Part shown: in pieces, positions 10,996 to 22,479 of the stretch | Layout of the letters: each line of letters starts with the position of its first letter | Numbering within the stretch: the first letter of the stretch is position 1 | Assembly (NCBI GenBank): GCA_036250195.1 | Contig: JAVHZZ010000002.1 | Span: 370,645,124 to 370,709,123 of the forward strand | Length of the DNA stretch: 64,000 nucleotides | Source: Mixophyes australis | Taxonomy: Eukaryota > Chordata > Amphibia > Anura > Limnodynastidae | Direction of reading: 5' to 3' | Program-made: the position numbers and the translations under genes | Notes under the pieces: model-generated | What the model was told of the DNA's origin: nothing | Database searches by the model: none | Seen by the model: only the letters and a program-made list of their open reading frames with translations

Positions 10996-11394
10996 AATGG
11001 GATTGGTCTCCCCTTTGCTGCTATAAAAATGTCCACTCTTCTGAGAAGGCTTTCTATTAGATTGTAAAACATGGCTGCGGGCATTAACATCCATTCAGTA
11101 ACAAGAGCATTAGTGAGGTCAGGCACTAATGTTGGGCACTAAATCCTGGCTCTTATCGTCATTCCACTTCATCCTAAAGGTGTTGGATGGGGCTGATGCC
11201 AGAATTCTGTGCAGGTCAGTTGAGTTGCTTTGGGTATGGGGGCATTGTCATGCTGACACAGGGAAGGGTCTTCTTTCACAAAATTGGAAAACAAAAATTC
11301 TCTATAATATTATTTTATGCTGTATCATTAAGGTTTTCCTTCACTCATTTGGGTTCTGGGACACATGGGGATCGGTCCTTCTTGTTTAAATAGG

Positions 11395-13255
11395 ATCTTG
11401 GCTTTATATAGATCTCCATCAGCCAAAGTCAGAATTAATGGTATTTTATCCGATTCCTTCTCTATTTCTAACGGTACTCGCCAGGGTGTCCACTATTTCC
11501 TTTAATCTTTGTTATATGTATGGAAGCTCTGGCGTGGGCTATTGGAAGTAATCAGAACATTTCAGGCATCCAGGTAGGAAAGAAGGAGTATCGTCTCGCT
11601 CTGTTTACAGATGATTTATTAGCTATTGTCACCAAAGCGGTTATATCTCTTCCTAACTTGACGTCCGAAATCTTAAGGTTTGATCACCTTTTAGTTTTTA
11701 ATAAACTACTCTAAATCAAACTTGCTTAATATCTCTAGCTTCGGAGCAAATGATTGCTGGTCTTAAGATGGCTTTCCTGTTTAAATGGCAAACTTCACAC
11801 ATTCGCTATCTTGGGGTTTCCATTGCAAAAACCAGTGACCAACTCTTCCACCTAAATTATTCTCCCTTGTTATCCAAAATTAAGAGAGAATTAGGATCTT
11901 GATCCCTTTCCAAGTTTTCCTGGTTCGTCAGAATGAGTATCATAAAAATGAATATATTACCAAAGGTTCTATATATTTTGCAAGTGTTACCGATCTAGAT
12001 TTCCAAGCAATTTATAGACAATCTCCAAAAACTAATCAGTGGCTTTGTCTGGAGGGCAGGAAACCTAGATTCAAGCCTTCTATTCTGTATGGACGAAAAC
12101 ATCAAGGGGGTGTTCAATTGCCAATGTTCCGGAGTTATTTCCGGCAGTATATTTGAATAGAGTTTTGAAGTGGACTAGAGGAGGTGGTGCTAAACAGTGG
12201 GTGGAAGTGGAAGGTGATTCTAGTAAACCGCTTTGTGCTCTACCCTGGCTGTCTAAGATCCCTAAAATAAACCACCCCACGGGCAGACCCACCATGATGA
12301 TGTGGAATAAGCTCCCCTCATAAAGAAGTGTGTCGGCTTTTCCTTTTCCTTTGTCCCCCATTATGTCTATCCCAGAATTTCCTCCTGGTCTTTCCAGAAC
12401 TTTGTTCAACAGATGGCATCAAATGGCCTCGTCCAGCTGATGGTTAATAGGAAACTTTGCTCCTTTCAGAAACTCCAATCTGCCTATTCTCTGACCTCCA
12501 TCGAGTATTGGAGATACATTCAGATGATGCATTACGTCAAGTCTATTGGGGGTATTGGATCACTAGGTAGATCACCATCTCCTTTTAAGGCCATGTGTTT
12601 ATCTAAAATTCCCCCACTCAAACTATATCAGGGATTTATAAAATCCTAATTCCAGTCAGCACCATCATACACGGGTCCCTGGGAGCATAATCTAGCACCT
12701 TATATCTCACAATCTTTGTGGCCCAAAATCTATCAAAACACCCATAGTTGCATTTTGAGTGTCTCGGTTGTGGAAACACATTATAAATCACTGTCCAGAT
12801 GGCATAGGTGCCCATCCACACTACATAAATATCATCCACAGATGTCCTCATTGTGTTGGAGGTGTAATGGAGCTCCTGGCTCGCTGGTGCATATATGGTG
12901 GGAATGTCCACGAATTTCACCCTTTTGAAGCGAAGTTATTAGGCTCTCGAAGGCCATTGTTAAACACGTGGTTCCTGAAGACCCTGGTTTTTGGTTGCTG
13001 CCTCTTTCTAACATTCCTTCATCTAAATACAAGAAGTCACTATTAAAACATTTAAACAATGCGGCCAGAGCAGATATACCTACATGTTGGAGATCCCGAT
13101 CTCCTCCTACGATTAAGGACTGGCTTACTAGAGTGGAGTATTATATGTCTATGGACGATATCATTTTCTCTGAAAATGACAAATATTCAGATTTTAGGGC
13201 CACCTGGTTCAACTTGATGGAGTACAAGGAATCAGAATATTTAAGATTCTTCTCT
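11395..13255 (+). pseudogene. L1 ORF2 relic (reverse transcriptase to C-terminus)
   Basis: ORF2 of L1 encodes endonuclease plus reverse transcriptase for retrotransposition; only the later part remains. Visible in order: NGTRQG (about 11470-11487), one missing base that shifts the frame within the next codons, VICMEALAWAIG, then LALFTDDLLAIV with the catalytic FTDD at 11604-11615 (usually YADD/FADD). Further on are RYLGVSIAKTSDQLFHLNY (near 11806), FVRMSIIKMNILPKVLYIL near 11930, and a C-terminal Cys-His segment CWRCNGAPGSLVHIWWECP (about 12854-12910). The tail has VPEDPGFWLLP and IKDWLTRVEYYM. Stops and frameshifts are scattered. Inactive. Confidence 0.85.
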
Positions 13256-13287
13256 CATACTCCTTCCAAACTGTCAAAGGGGACACA

Positions 13288-13288
13288 A

Positions 13289-13334
<46 letters not shown>

Positions 13335-13335
13335 C
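13288..13335. repeat. (AAT)n microsatellite
   Basis: Pure AAT repeat of about 15 units inside the L1 remnant, after the last readable ORF2 codons. Confidence 0.9.
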
Positions 13336-14486
13336 CTCATCTTTTCTATTTAGCAATGGGTTCCGTGTGAGATGGTTCTTTTGACTGGTTATTTGTTTGT
13401 TTGTTATGGCAGATACTTACATTCCCCTCAGAAATACTTAAGAGTCTTTGAAGAGTTTCTCCTTCTCCTCCTCCCCGCCCATTTCCCATCTCTCCTCATG
13501 TTTTTCTCCTTTTTCCTTTCTTTCCCTTCCTTTTCTCTGTTTCTTCCTTATGTGTTATGTTTATCGCCTCTCTTTTCACTTTTTGGGGAAAAAGAGGAAA
13601 CATTAAGTTTTTACTCCAGTTGAATTACCTATACATAAATTACTATTATATAGATCTTGCATGTTTTTTGGCATACTTCCAAAGTGTTTTATGTAACTCA
13701 ATGCACAAATACACTGTTCCAGCTTGTTTTTACATCTGTATACTTCCTCTTTCAAAATAATTTATAAAAAAAAGATTTCCATTCACTTGAACTAAAGGGC
13801 CAGCACCAGATCATTATTCCTCCTCCAGCAAACTTTACAGTTGGCAGTATGTATTCATGTAGGAAGCATTCTCTTGGTATTCGGCCACCCCAGATTAGAC
13901 CGTCAGACTACCTGATGGCGAGAGCCATCATTCCAGAAAACGCATTTCCACTGCCCCATCTCCTAATGGTGATGTGATTTTCTCCACTTTATTTGATGTT
14001 TGCCATTGCGCATAGTGATTTGAGGCTTGTGTGCAGCTGCTTGACCATGGAAGCACAATCCATGTAGTTCTTGAGCTCACGTTGTTTCCAAAGGTAGTTT
14101 GGAACACAGCAGTGAGTATTGTAACTGAGGTCAGATAATTTTTACACACCACATGCTTCAACACTTGGCAGTTCTATTCTTTGAGCTTTGTGGCTGACCT
14201 GTCCTTGCTCCTAGACATTTCCACTTCACAATAACAGCACTTGTTGACAAGGACACTTTTAGCAGGCTAAAAATTTGATGAACTGATTTGTTGGAAAGGT
14301 GGAATCCTATCTCAGAGTCACATTGAAAGTCACTCAGGTCTTCAGTACATCATATTCTATTAGTAATGTTTGGAGATTACATGCATGTATGTTTGATTGA
14401 ATGCATCGGTAAGCAATGGGTGTGACTGGAATGGCCAAAGACACTAATTAGAAGGGTTGTCCACATTACTTTGGCCATGCAGTGTA

Positions 14487-16535
14487 TATAATGAAAGTAG
14501 CATCTCCTATTTTCTCTCACTCAGCCTCAGTTACGTGAGACTGTGCACCAGGGGTCAGAGGAGAATGTGTTCGGCTTCCCCAATCAGGACTCAAAACAAG
14601 CTCCTTGAGCACCTGGTGCTCAGACTCATGTGTTTGAGTCTTAGTGAATAGAAAGAGAGCAACAGGAAAGATACCTCTGCTGCAGGGTCAGTATAACTGC
14701 TGGGCCTGTGGCTGTGCCATTAACGGCAGTACATTTGGCAATCAGGATACATTCGACGCCTCAGAATCCAGGCCCTGCTTGCCTCTAAGGCACCTTTTAA
14801 TTTTTTTATTAACTGACAGTAAAGCGGCTGGCGGTGAACAGACTCCCTAGGACCACCAAGACTTAAGCACCCGTCTACATCTCTTAACCAGGAATCCTTC
14901 TTTGCATTATCATTATAACCATGTCAGACAAGTTGATTTTTCTCATTCACTTATTTTATTTTATTTTTTGTCAAAAATAGAAAAAGTTTTATGCACATCA
15001 AAAAAAACATTGGCTCACATCCCTAAGCACAGACCTACTAGGCCTAATGCTTAATCTAGCCCTGAGTACGGTCTATAAATCAAAGTATATCAGAAAAAAA
15101 TTCCATTGCGTGTAGTTTGAACAGGCAGGAAATATCCGATAGCTTCGAAACATATAAAAAATATCAATAATGATCAGGAGGGCGTCCATTGGTTTAGAAA
15201 AAAAGTACTCCTGAATATTCATACATAAATGCCTTCTCATTGAATGGCAAAGTTGTATTATCATAATGGTCATTTTAAAGGGGGTCACCGCATTATTTTT
15301 TTTGTAAATGTTGCTGTTTGTAAAGATCTATTTGTAAATTCAGGGTATTTACTGTACTGTAGTATCCTGGAAATTCTGGTCCCTTGTTCAGAGACAACAT
15401 TTATTCTGCAATGTTATAGGAAGAGGAATTAATTGTATCATAAGTCAAACTGATTAGCAGATGTTGCACATATTCAGCCCTCCCCTCCCATGGCATCCCA
15501 GTATCTATTTAGCCCCCGGAGGCTCTCTAAGGTAGGCTTCTATTGCATAAGCAAATTCAAAGCCTTACATGTCTGCACAGCTGTTTTCATGTTCTGCATT
15601 AAGGGGAATTCCTGATCTGGAAGATATTCTACTTTTTATTTTCATATTGATTTAGAACCAAAGTTTTAAGTTTAAGGGAGATTAGGAGATAGACTTATAA
15701 AGTATAAGGTATGAAGACAAATTAGATACATACTACTAAGTGTACTGCACATTGTTAAATGAGAATACTTTCAAAGTTCTATTTAAACACATATAGCTGT
15801 AGTGTGTGCACTTAAAATATAAGGCGATTGCTATAATTTGCCTTATAGTTAAAAAATCAAGACGTGCAGAGGTCAATATATATTTTAATATATATTTTTA
15901 TTTTTACTCAAGCTGTCTTATTATTCTAATTCTTTACTAATTCCAAGCTAAACATATGATTTGATAGGTTTACTATTTTGTTTTGTCACTAGTGGGGTTT
16001 GAAGAGACACCTGTTTCTTTACAACAAGCATCTTTGTTTTTTTGATCATTACAGATGATTTTGCTTCCCTACACAAGTTATATATATATATATACAATCA
16101 TAATAAAATAAAGAGGGATGATAAATGAAGGGATTAATAAACTGAATTAATTTGGATGAAGAATACAAGTATTAATGTAGTAGCATTAAATAGTGGTACA
16201 AATGTGCTAGGTAGCAGTGGTTAGATGGTAGGAGGGAGTAGAAAACATAAAGAAGGGAGGATTACTTTGAGATATGTGTAAAATGGATGGGGAAATTAGG
16301 ATGTGCCATGTGACAAATAAGCAAGAGGCAGAAATAGGATGGGTGGTTGAAATTAATTTTGACATTGAAATGTTTAGAGAACAATGTATATGAACAGAGT
16401 AATGGAAAATTAAAGTTACTGGTAATATAGGATAATGAAATAGAATGGGGAAGAAAATAGAATTGATATACAGGTAATAATGTTAACTCAATGCAGGAGC
16501 AGAAAAAAGAAAAAATAAGAATTCAAACTGTTTGT
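14487..16535. other. Non-coding, nothing specific recognised
   Basis: Mostly AT-rich sequence with a few short (TA)n runs (for example 16080-16096). No terminal repeats, RNA genes or credible exons were found. Confidence 0.45.
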
Positions 16536-16539
16536 ATTG

Positions 16540-17505
16540 TAAAACTTGTTCCAAAAGCACTTCGCCATAGAGCGTAACTTCCTCAGTGGTTTCTCTCTCA
16601 CCAGAAATGGGCAGCTGTCAGTTTTTCTGGTAGCCATTGGGGCCAGGCTTTATGATGACGTCCTGGCAGACACTGACCATGTGATGGTAGGTGGTCATCA
16701 GGCTGGATGTCCTCACTGTCTCCCTCTAATTTGGTCACCAGAATGTGCTGGCAATAGGTTCAATTTAGACAGATATCCAAGGTCACCAATAGTCCAGTTG
16801 GGCAAGTTGCAGCTCATATAGATAATTTTGCTTCAAGGAAGTGGAAGGCACGTTGTAGCCTGAGGCAATCCATTGGCGTCTGTGTGGGAGAAGTCTGCAG
16901 GTCCTGTCAGGAGCCTATGGAAGAGCTGCAGCCGATGGTCAGCTCTCGACAGTCAAGTACTCATCCTGGTCTTCCCTGTCAATGGAGATGGGAAATCTAT
17001 GGCATGCACAGCATGGTGCTTTGTGGGTTGGAGAGAGGTTATTGGAGATCGAGGGAGGTGGTAGGTGTGGAAGGCTCACAGCTACAGGTATGGGATAATT
17101 TGTAGGCCACGGGATTGGGCACAGGTATTCCAGAGAGGGATCATGCAGGGCAGGGTTTAGGAAAGTCCCAGTTTGCTTGTAGTCCGGGTAGATGGTGGTC
17201 GGAGAGGCCAGTGATTGTGAGGGCTGTTGTTGGAGATGCAGTTAATATCAGTATTTGGGTGCAGGTGGGGTCTGATCGTGAGATAGTCAGGCGCAGTTTC
17301 ACTCCCAGATGGATTAGGGAACAATCCAGTCAGAGACAATGTTTCTGGCTCCTGCTTCAGGCCGCTAATGGTAAAGAGAGGTCCCAGAGTAACTTCCCTG
17401 GTGTGGGTGGGTTGCGTGAAGTTGACCATGGAATCACCCCATACTGGGCCAGGATAACGTAGGCTATTGGAGAATGCTACCAGCAATTATCAGAACAATT
17501 AGACA
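16540..17505 (-). repeat. Unclassified block, possibly an LTR-element fragment
   Basis: This stretch is clearly more GC-rich than its surroundings. On the minus strand the word ttctggtgaccaaattag near 16735 resembles the TGGTGACC start of some LTR-element primer binding sites. If so, the LTR would lie at about 16750-17500. No matching second LTR, TATA box or poly(A) signal was clearly seen, and short open frames here have no recognised domain. Confidence 0.25.
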
Positions 17506-17634
17506 CGGCAGGACTTCGATGTGGGTGGATTAACAATCAATCCACAAGGAGCTGCATCTATGTGCATTCTCTATCCATCACCGCACAGTCTACATAAAAG
17601 CACTATAAGTATATCTCAGCACAGTCTCCAAAAT

Positions 17635-18364
17635 GGACCTCATTAATTTTTGGGTGTAAGTCCTTTTGTGTGCTGCATCTTGTGTGAAATAGCTCTACGC
17701 ATGATCAGAAACTGGCTTTACGCCAATGAACGCAATTGCATGCAATTCATGTTGGAATACAACTTACTGCCTTTGACTTAAAGAACGGAAAAGGGGAGGG
17801 AAGGGGGCAGATGAATGTAGGCTATGTACAGTAAGGGTTTGATTATAGTGTTCCAATGTAAATGCAGCCGAATCAAGTCATGAATTTCTCTTAAGTACGC
17901 TTTATAGCCGTAGCATTTGCACCAACTATAGGGCAAGTACCAACTGATAGTGATGACTGTCACAGCTTCGTCTTTATATTAAAAACTACATGTATGCAAG
18001 CCACTAAATAGCAAAGAACAAGAGAATTTAAAAATGCGTTTTAGTTACATCCTGATTTATGTATTTAATGTAAAGAAAGTTTTCTAAATAACATATTTTT
18101 GGTAATGATTACAGCACTATGTTGCTAATTTATTTTACAGAATGTTTGTTTATCATGTGTTCTGATGAGACTTTATATTGCACATATGCATGTGAATATC
18201 CTTCAGTGTGTTCTGCCTGTTAACAGTTTAGGCACCAGGATTCAAATTGAAACGTATCTTGAGATCTGCTTGGATTTGAATACGGTCGAAGCTACACTCA
18301 AGTTCCATGGTCATTTTTTACACGCAAGTTGCGTGCATGTTGCATCTGAACATGAATCAGACCC
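17635..18364. mobile_element. MITE family with GGGCCTGATT-type ends, copy 1
   Basis: Left end ggacctcattaatttttggg and right end gaacatgaatcagaccc are imperfect inverted repeats. Internal landmarks acgccaatgaacgcaat, atgtacagtaagg and aaaactacatgtatgc are shared with copies at 25750-26157 and 55416-55823. No coding capacity; a non-autonomous DNA transposon. Confidence 0.6.
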
Positions 18365-18678
18365 CATATGTTTATAATTTCTTTCATCTTCATCTGAATA
18401 TTCTTGCACTTTATGGGGCAGATTCAACTCGGCTAGGTTAGTGTCAGAATAATGCAGTGCTGATTATATTACCATTAATATTGTAATTTTAACTCAGATT
18501 TTTGCTTGCGGCCCGAGGGCTGCGAGCAAAAATCTCATTGTTAAACTTAGATTCTAATCACCTGTGTATGTACTTTAATAGACTGCCTGTTCCAGCAAAC
18601 TGGGCCAATTTATCATTTGTCTCTGCTGCTGGTTTCTGTGAAGCTCCTGTGTTCTGGTTCTGTTTGTTTCTTCGCATC
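18365..18678. other. Non-coding, nothing recognised
   Basis: No repeat termini or coding signal seen between the MITE and the putative LTR. Confidence 0.4.
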
Positions 18679-19471
18679 TGTCACAAATGAATAGGAAATG
18701 GAGGCTATCTGTGGGTATTAGTGCTACTGTACAGGGACGCGCAGAGTCTAACGCAACCCTGGTTTTCACCATGGTACCCTGCAAGGGAGTATGGGCTTAC
18801 CCACAAGGGATGTGCAGGTTGCAGTTCTCCAAGACAGTCACTTCCAAGATGGGGTAAAAAGCAGATAATCAGACAGGCGAAGGTCAAACCAGCGAGGCAA
18901 TGAGGTGCCAAATCAGAAGACGAGAGAGTAGTCAGGGAAGCAGTGGTCTAGCAAAGTCAAAACAGGAACACAATGAATAGCAGACTGCTAGGAACAGGAA
19001 TACTGGAGTCAGGTGTGAGCCCAATATTCTGGCACCCTAATGGTGCTACAGACAGATTTAATTAGCTATAAGAAACACCACATTGGCGCTGGGGAAATTG
19101 GAAGGAGCTCCTGATAGGATAATCCTGGTGGCCAGGGATGTCATTGGCCAGTGACAGTACAGCAGAGCATTCCCTGCTGCTAAGCAACATTGCTCGGTAA
19201 TGGGACCCTTGTGGCCGGACAGAGTCGGCCGACCATCCTCAGCATTCCTGATATCGTGTACCTGCAGTCATCCTATTTGTGCCTCGTCTCCAGCTTCCCA
19301 GCTAACCTGGTAACACTGCTGTCCTGTACCTGCTACTCCTATGGACTTGTGCTTTCTATTTAACCATTGACGGCGCCTAGTTTTAATTCTATAATGTCTG
19401 TTTATAATAAAGACCCTTTTGTTTCAAGTATAATTGCTTTTTGTGGAATTCATACTAGGAATCCTGACATT
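18679..19471 (+). mobile_element. Putative solo LTR, plus strand
   Basis: The block starts TGTCACAAATG and ends AATCCTGACA, giving TGTCA...TGACA inverted termini. An AATAAA signal at 19406-19411 lies about 60 bp before the 3' end, after a TATA-like ttctatttaacc. An internal gataatcagacaggcgaagg-type segment resembles the 780-1260 block. The flanking pentamers do not match, so the target duplication is lost or the boundaries are off by some bases. Confidence 0.4.
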
Positions 19472-19684
19472 GCCTCTCCTACCACTCTTGGATCTTCATG
19501 TCCAATCCTAACTTTTGCTCCTACAGTCTGTTATTAACAACTCCCTCAAGAATTTAATCTCTTACAGGCAGGGTCCTGTCTAAAGTGAGTCTCTTGTCCA
19601 TACTCTCTCCATTTATCTTGTACAGTCATGGCCAAAAGTTTTGAGAATGACACAAATATTATTTTTCACAAAGTTTGATGCCTC

Positions 19685-20170
19685 AGTTTTTATGATGGCA
19701 ATTTGCATATACTCCAGAATGTCATGAAGATTGATCCGATGAATTGCAATTACTTTCAAAGTCCTTCTTTGCCATGACAATGAACTTTATCCCAAAAAAA
19801 ACATTTTCACTGCATTTTTTGCACTGCCACAAAAGGACCAGCTGACATCAAGTCAGTGATCTTCTCATTAACACAGGTGAGAGTGTTGACGAGGACAAGG
19901 CTGGAGAGCACTTTGTCATGCTGATTGAGTTTTTATGATGGCAATTTGCATATTCTCCAGAATGTCATGAAGATTGATCCGATGAATTGCAATTACTTTC
20001 AAAGTCCTTCTTTGCCATGACAATGAACTTTATCCCAAAAAAAACATTTTCACTGCATTTTTTGCACTGCCACAAAAGGACCAGCTGACATCAAGTCAGT
20101 GATCTTCTCATTAACACAGGTGAGAGTGTTGACGAGGACAAGGCTGGAGATCACTTTGTCATGCTGATTG
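19685..20170. repeat. 243-bp tandem duplication in the Tc1 leader
   Basis: Positions 19685-19927 and 19928-20170 are two adjacent copies of the same 243 bp, starting agtttttatgatggcaattt. By eye they differ at only two positions (atactcc/attctcc and gagagc/gagatc). The unit covers the inner edge of the terminal repeat and the untranslated leader. Confidence 0.9.
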
Positions 20171-20241
20171 AGTTAGAATGACAGACTGGAAGCTTTAAAA
20201 AGAGGGTGGTACTTGTAATCATTGTTCTTCCCCTGTTAATC

Positions 20242-21256
20242 ATGGTTAACTGCAAGGAAACACATGCAGTCGTCATTGCTTTGCACAAAAGGGCTTCACA
20301 GGCAAGGTTATTGCTGCTAGTAAGATTGCACCTAAATCAACCATTTATCGGATCATCAAGAACTTCAAGGAGAGAGGTTCAATAGTTGCAAAGAAGACTT
20401 CGATGCGCCCAAGAACATCAAGCAAGCACCAGGATTGTCTCCTAAATTTGATTGAGCTGTGAGATTGGGCACCACCAGTGCAGAGCTTGCTCACGAATGG
20501 CTGCAGACTGGTCTGAGTGCATCTGCACGCACAGTGTGGCGAAGACTTTTGGAGGATGGCCTGGTGTAAAGAAGGCCAGCAAAGAAGCCACTTCTCTCTA
20601 GGAAAAACATCAAGGACAAACTGATATTCTGCAAAAGGTACAGGGATTGGACTGCTGAGGACTGGGGTAAAGTTATTTTCTCGGATGAATCCCCTTTCAA
20701 ATTGTTTGGGACATCTGGAAAAACGCTTGTCCGGAAAAGGAAAGGTGAGCGCTACCATCAGTCCTGTGTCATGCCAACTGTAAAGCATCCTGAGACCATT
20801 CATGTGTGGGGTTGCTTTTCAGCCAAGGGAGTGGGCTCACTCACAATTTTGCATAGGAACTCAGGCATGAATAAACAATGGTACCAAAACATCCTCCAAG
20901 AGCAACTTCTTCCTACAATCCAAGAACAGTTTGGTGATGAACAATGCCTTTTCCAGCATGATGGAGCACATTGCCATAAGGCAAAATTGATAACTAATTG
21001 GCTCGAGGATCAAAACACCGAAATTTTGGGTCCATGGCCAGGAAACTCCCCAGACTTTAATCCCATTGAGAACTTGTGGTCAATCATCAAGAGGCGGGTG
21101 GACAAACAAAAACCCACAAATTATGTCAAATTCCAAGCATTGATTAGGTAAAAATGGGTGGCCATCAGTCAGTATGTGGCCCAGAAGTTGATTGACAGCA
21201 TGTCAGGGCGAATTGCAGAGGTCTTTAATAATAAGGGTCAACACTGCAAATATTGA
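20242..21256 (+). pseudogene. Tc1-like transposase relic with DD35E spacing
   Basis: A cut-and-paste transposase relic. It starts at ATG 20242 (MVNCKETHAVVIALHK), then a lost A near 20287 shifts the frame. A TGA near 20461, a nearby single-base loss and a TAA at 20567-20569 follow. From there the catalytic domain is open to a TAA at 21149. The triad is present: Asp at 20684 (FSDES), Asp at 20960 (FQHDGA) and Glu at 21068 (NPIENLW), with 35 residues between the last two. Classic Tc1 has 34. Past the TAA, family sequence continues to TGA 21254-21256. Inactive as it stands. Confidence 0.9.
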
Positions 21257-21434
21257 CTCTTTGCATAAACTTAATGTAATTGTCAATAAAAGCCTTTGAC
21301 ACTTATGAAATGCTTGTAATTTCACTTCCATATACCATAGCAACATCTGTCAAAAAGGTCTAAAAACACTGAAACAGCAAACGTTGTGAAAACTAATACT
21401 TGTGTCATTTTCACTACTTTTGGCCATGACTGTA

Positions 21435-22260
21435 TATCTTGGCCATGTGTTATGCTGAATTTTGGTGAGTATGATGCTGTTTGTTTTCTCACAAACATAA
21501 TTCTTAGCTGTGTCTGTGCTAGATGTAATTGTTTGCACACATTCATTCCTTATTTGTATCTCATGTTGCTATCTTGTGTATTTGAATTCTTGTATTTGTT
21601 AATATGCTTAAATGTATGCACGCATGTTATATCTGTATGATGATTGTCTGGTGCTATATAATTTGTGGTGTCTTATAAATAAGCATTGATTATGATGACA
21701 GACTTAACCTCATATATTGCTTTAATCTGAAGGAGACCTCTTGAAGTACAAGTTACATGATTTTTCTGCCATTTCTAGGAACATCATGTTACCACCTGCA
21801 ATTGCAAACATCTGAGCATCTGAATATGTTGTCATAAACAGTGGCCTCAACAAAATGTCCTCCGTCACTTTTGTTTCTAATGTATTATTTTTAAATTTTT
21901 TCGATCTTGTGCTCTAGTGTTTTCTGACATTTAGAAAATACAGAGCGTAACTGACCTGTTGCCATATGCAGTCTGATGTGCAGCTCTGGGTAAGTAACTA
22001 TAACACTAATTTGAATAGTTTTATTTTAATTGGGCGTGAGAGCAGATTAGTTTTGTAGAGTAATATTAATTTGGTTAGATGGGCAAATGTATTTATTGCA
22101 GTGTTCACATTAATGTACAGCTTAGTTTAGGCCTCATTCTTTCTAATGTAACATTTTATTACATTTATGTACACTTTACTGTTCTAATTTGAGTTTTCTT
22201 ATCTGAATACAGCACTACTGCCTAATTTCTGCTGTGTATGAAATTCTGAATAATTTTGCT
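21435..22260. other. Non-coding with a short LINE-tail fragment
   Basis: At about 21640-21690 the words gtctggtgctatata and cttataaataagcattgatta look like the 3' tail of an L2/CR1-type retroposon; a close match lies at 33110-33160. Nothing else was recognised. Confidence 0.45.
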
Positions 22261-22270
22261 ATGCTGAATA

Positions 22271-22475
22271 TATGGATACTGCACAGTACCACTTTTCTTT
22301 ATGTCATGTTCATGCTGTACATATGGACACTCGTAGTACCACTTCATTTTATGCAATTTTTATGCTGTACATAGGGACACTGCATAGTACCACTTCACTT
22401 TATGCAATTTTTATGCTGTACATTTGGACACTGCACATTACCACTTCTTTTCATGTCATTCTCATGCTCTGCATT
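22271..22475. repeat. 51-bp minisatellite, four copies
   Basis: Units beginning tatggacactgcacagtacc repeat at 22271, 22322, 22372 and 22423. Because 51 is divisible by three, one frame stays open as a 17-residue repeat. The divergence is spread over all codon positions, and no start context or splice sites support a gene. Confidence 0.8.
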
Positions 22476-22479
22476 TGGG

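Larger units (their letters stand above)
11347..13772 (+). mobile_element. 5'-truncated L1 LINE inserted in a Tc1 element
   Basis: It starts inside the reverse transcriptase region of ORF2 and ends in an A-rich tail (ttataaaaaaaa, about 13760-13772) after a CT-rich 3' UTR. The flanking Tc1 words aaggttttccttcact (just upstream) and aaagatttccattcact (just downstream) are diverged copies of one site, consistent with a target duplication of about 16 bp from L1-type target-primed integration. 5' truncation is usual for L1. An (AAT)n array (13288-13335) interrupts the end of the coding region. Confidence 0.85.
11000..14345 (-). pseudogene. Tc1 transposase relic, interrupted by L1
   Basis: The C-terminal coding half lies at 11000-11346 (lower coordinates, minus strand). 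The N-terminal half and leader lie at 13780-14345. Typical Tc1 nucleotide blocks survive in reverse complement, such as cattagtgaggtcaggcact (11111-11130) and ccacttcacaataacagcac near 14220. Frames are broken by many substitutions and small indels, so no intact domain can be read. It is a different Tc1 lineage from the copy at 2334-3545, judging by terminal repeats and coding blocks. Confidence 0.75.
10649..14484 (-). mobile_element. Tc1/mariner element split by two retroposons
   Basis: The left terminus (cattgccaaatgtatgtggac) and right terminus (gtccacattactttggccatg) are Tc1-type inverted repeats, each bordered by TA. Minus-strand transposase sequence is found at 11000-11346 and again at 13780-14345. 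The gap between them is a 5'-truncated L1 (11347-13772). A shorter retroposon (10744-10995) separates the left terminus from the transposase. Without the two insertions the element would be about 1.2 kb, a little short of a normal Tc1. Confidence 0.85.
19623..21432 (+). mobile_element. Tc1/mariner element with leader duplication
   Basis: Both ends carry an inverted repeat of about 65 bp starting cagtcatggccaaaagt, bordered by TA at 19621-19622 and 21433-21434, as Tc1 elements require. It contains one plus-strand transposase relic. Length is 1,810 bp, of which 243 bp is a tandem duplication in the leader. The termini and coding part are much better preserved than in the other two Tc1 copies, so this insertion is younger. 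Confidence 0.9.

Noticed and set aside
20345..20803. A 152-codon minus-strand frame
   Set aside because: It lies antisense to the Tc1 transposase relic, whose plus-strand reading has recognisable motifs.
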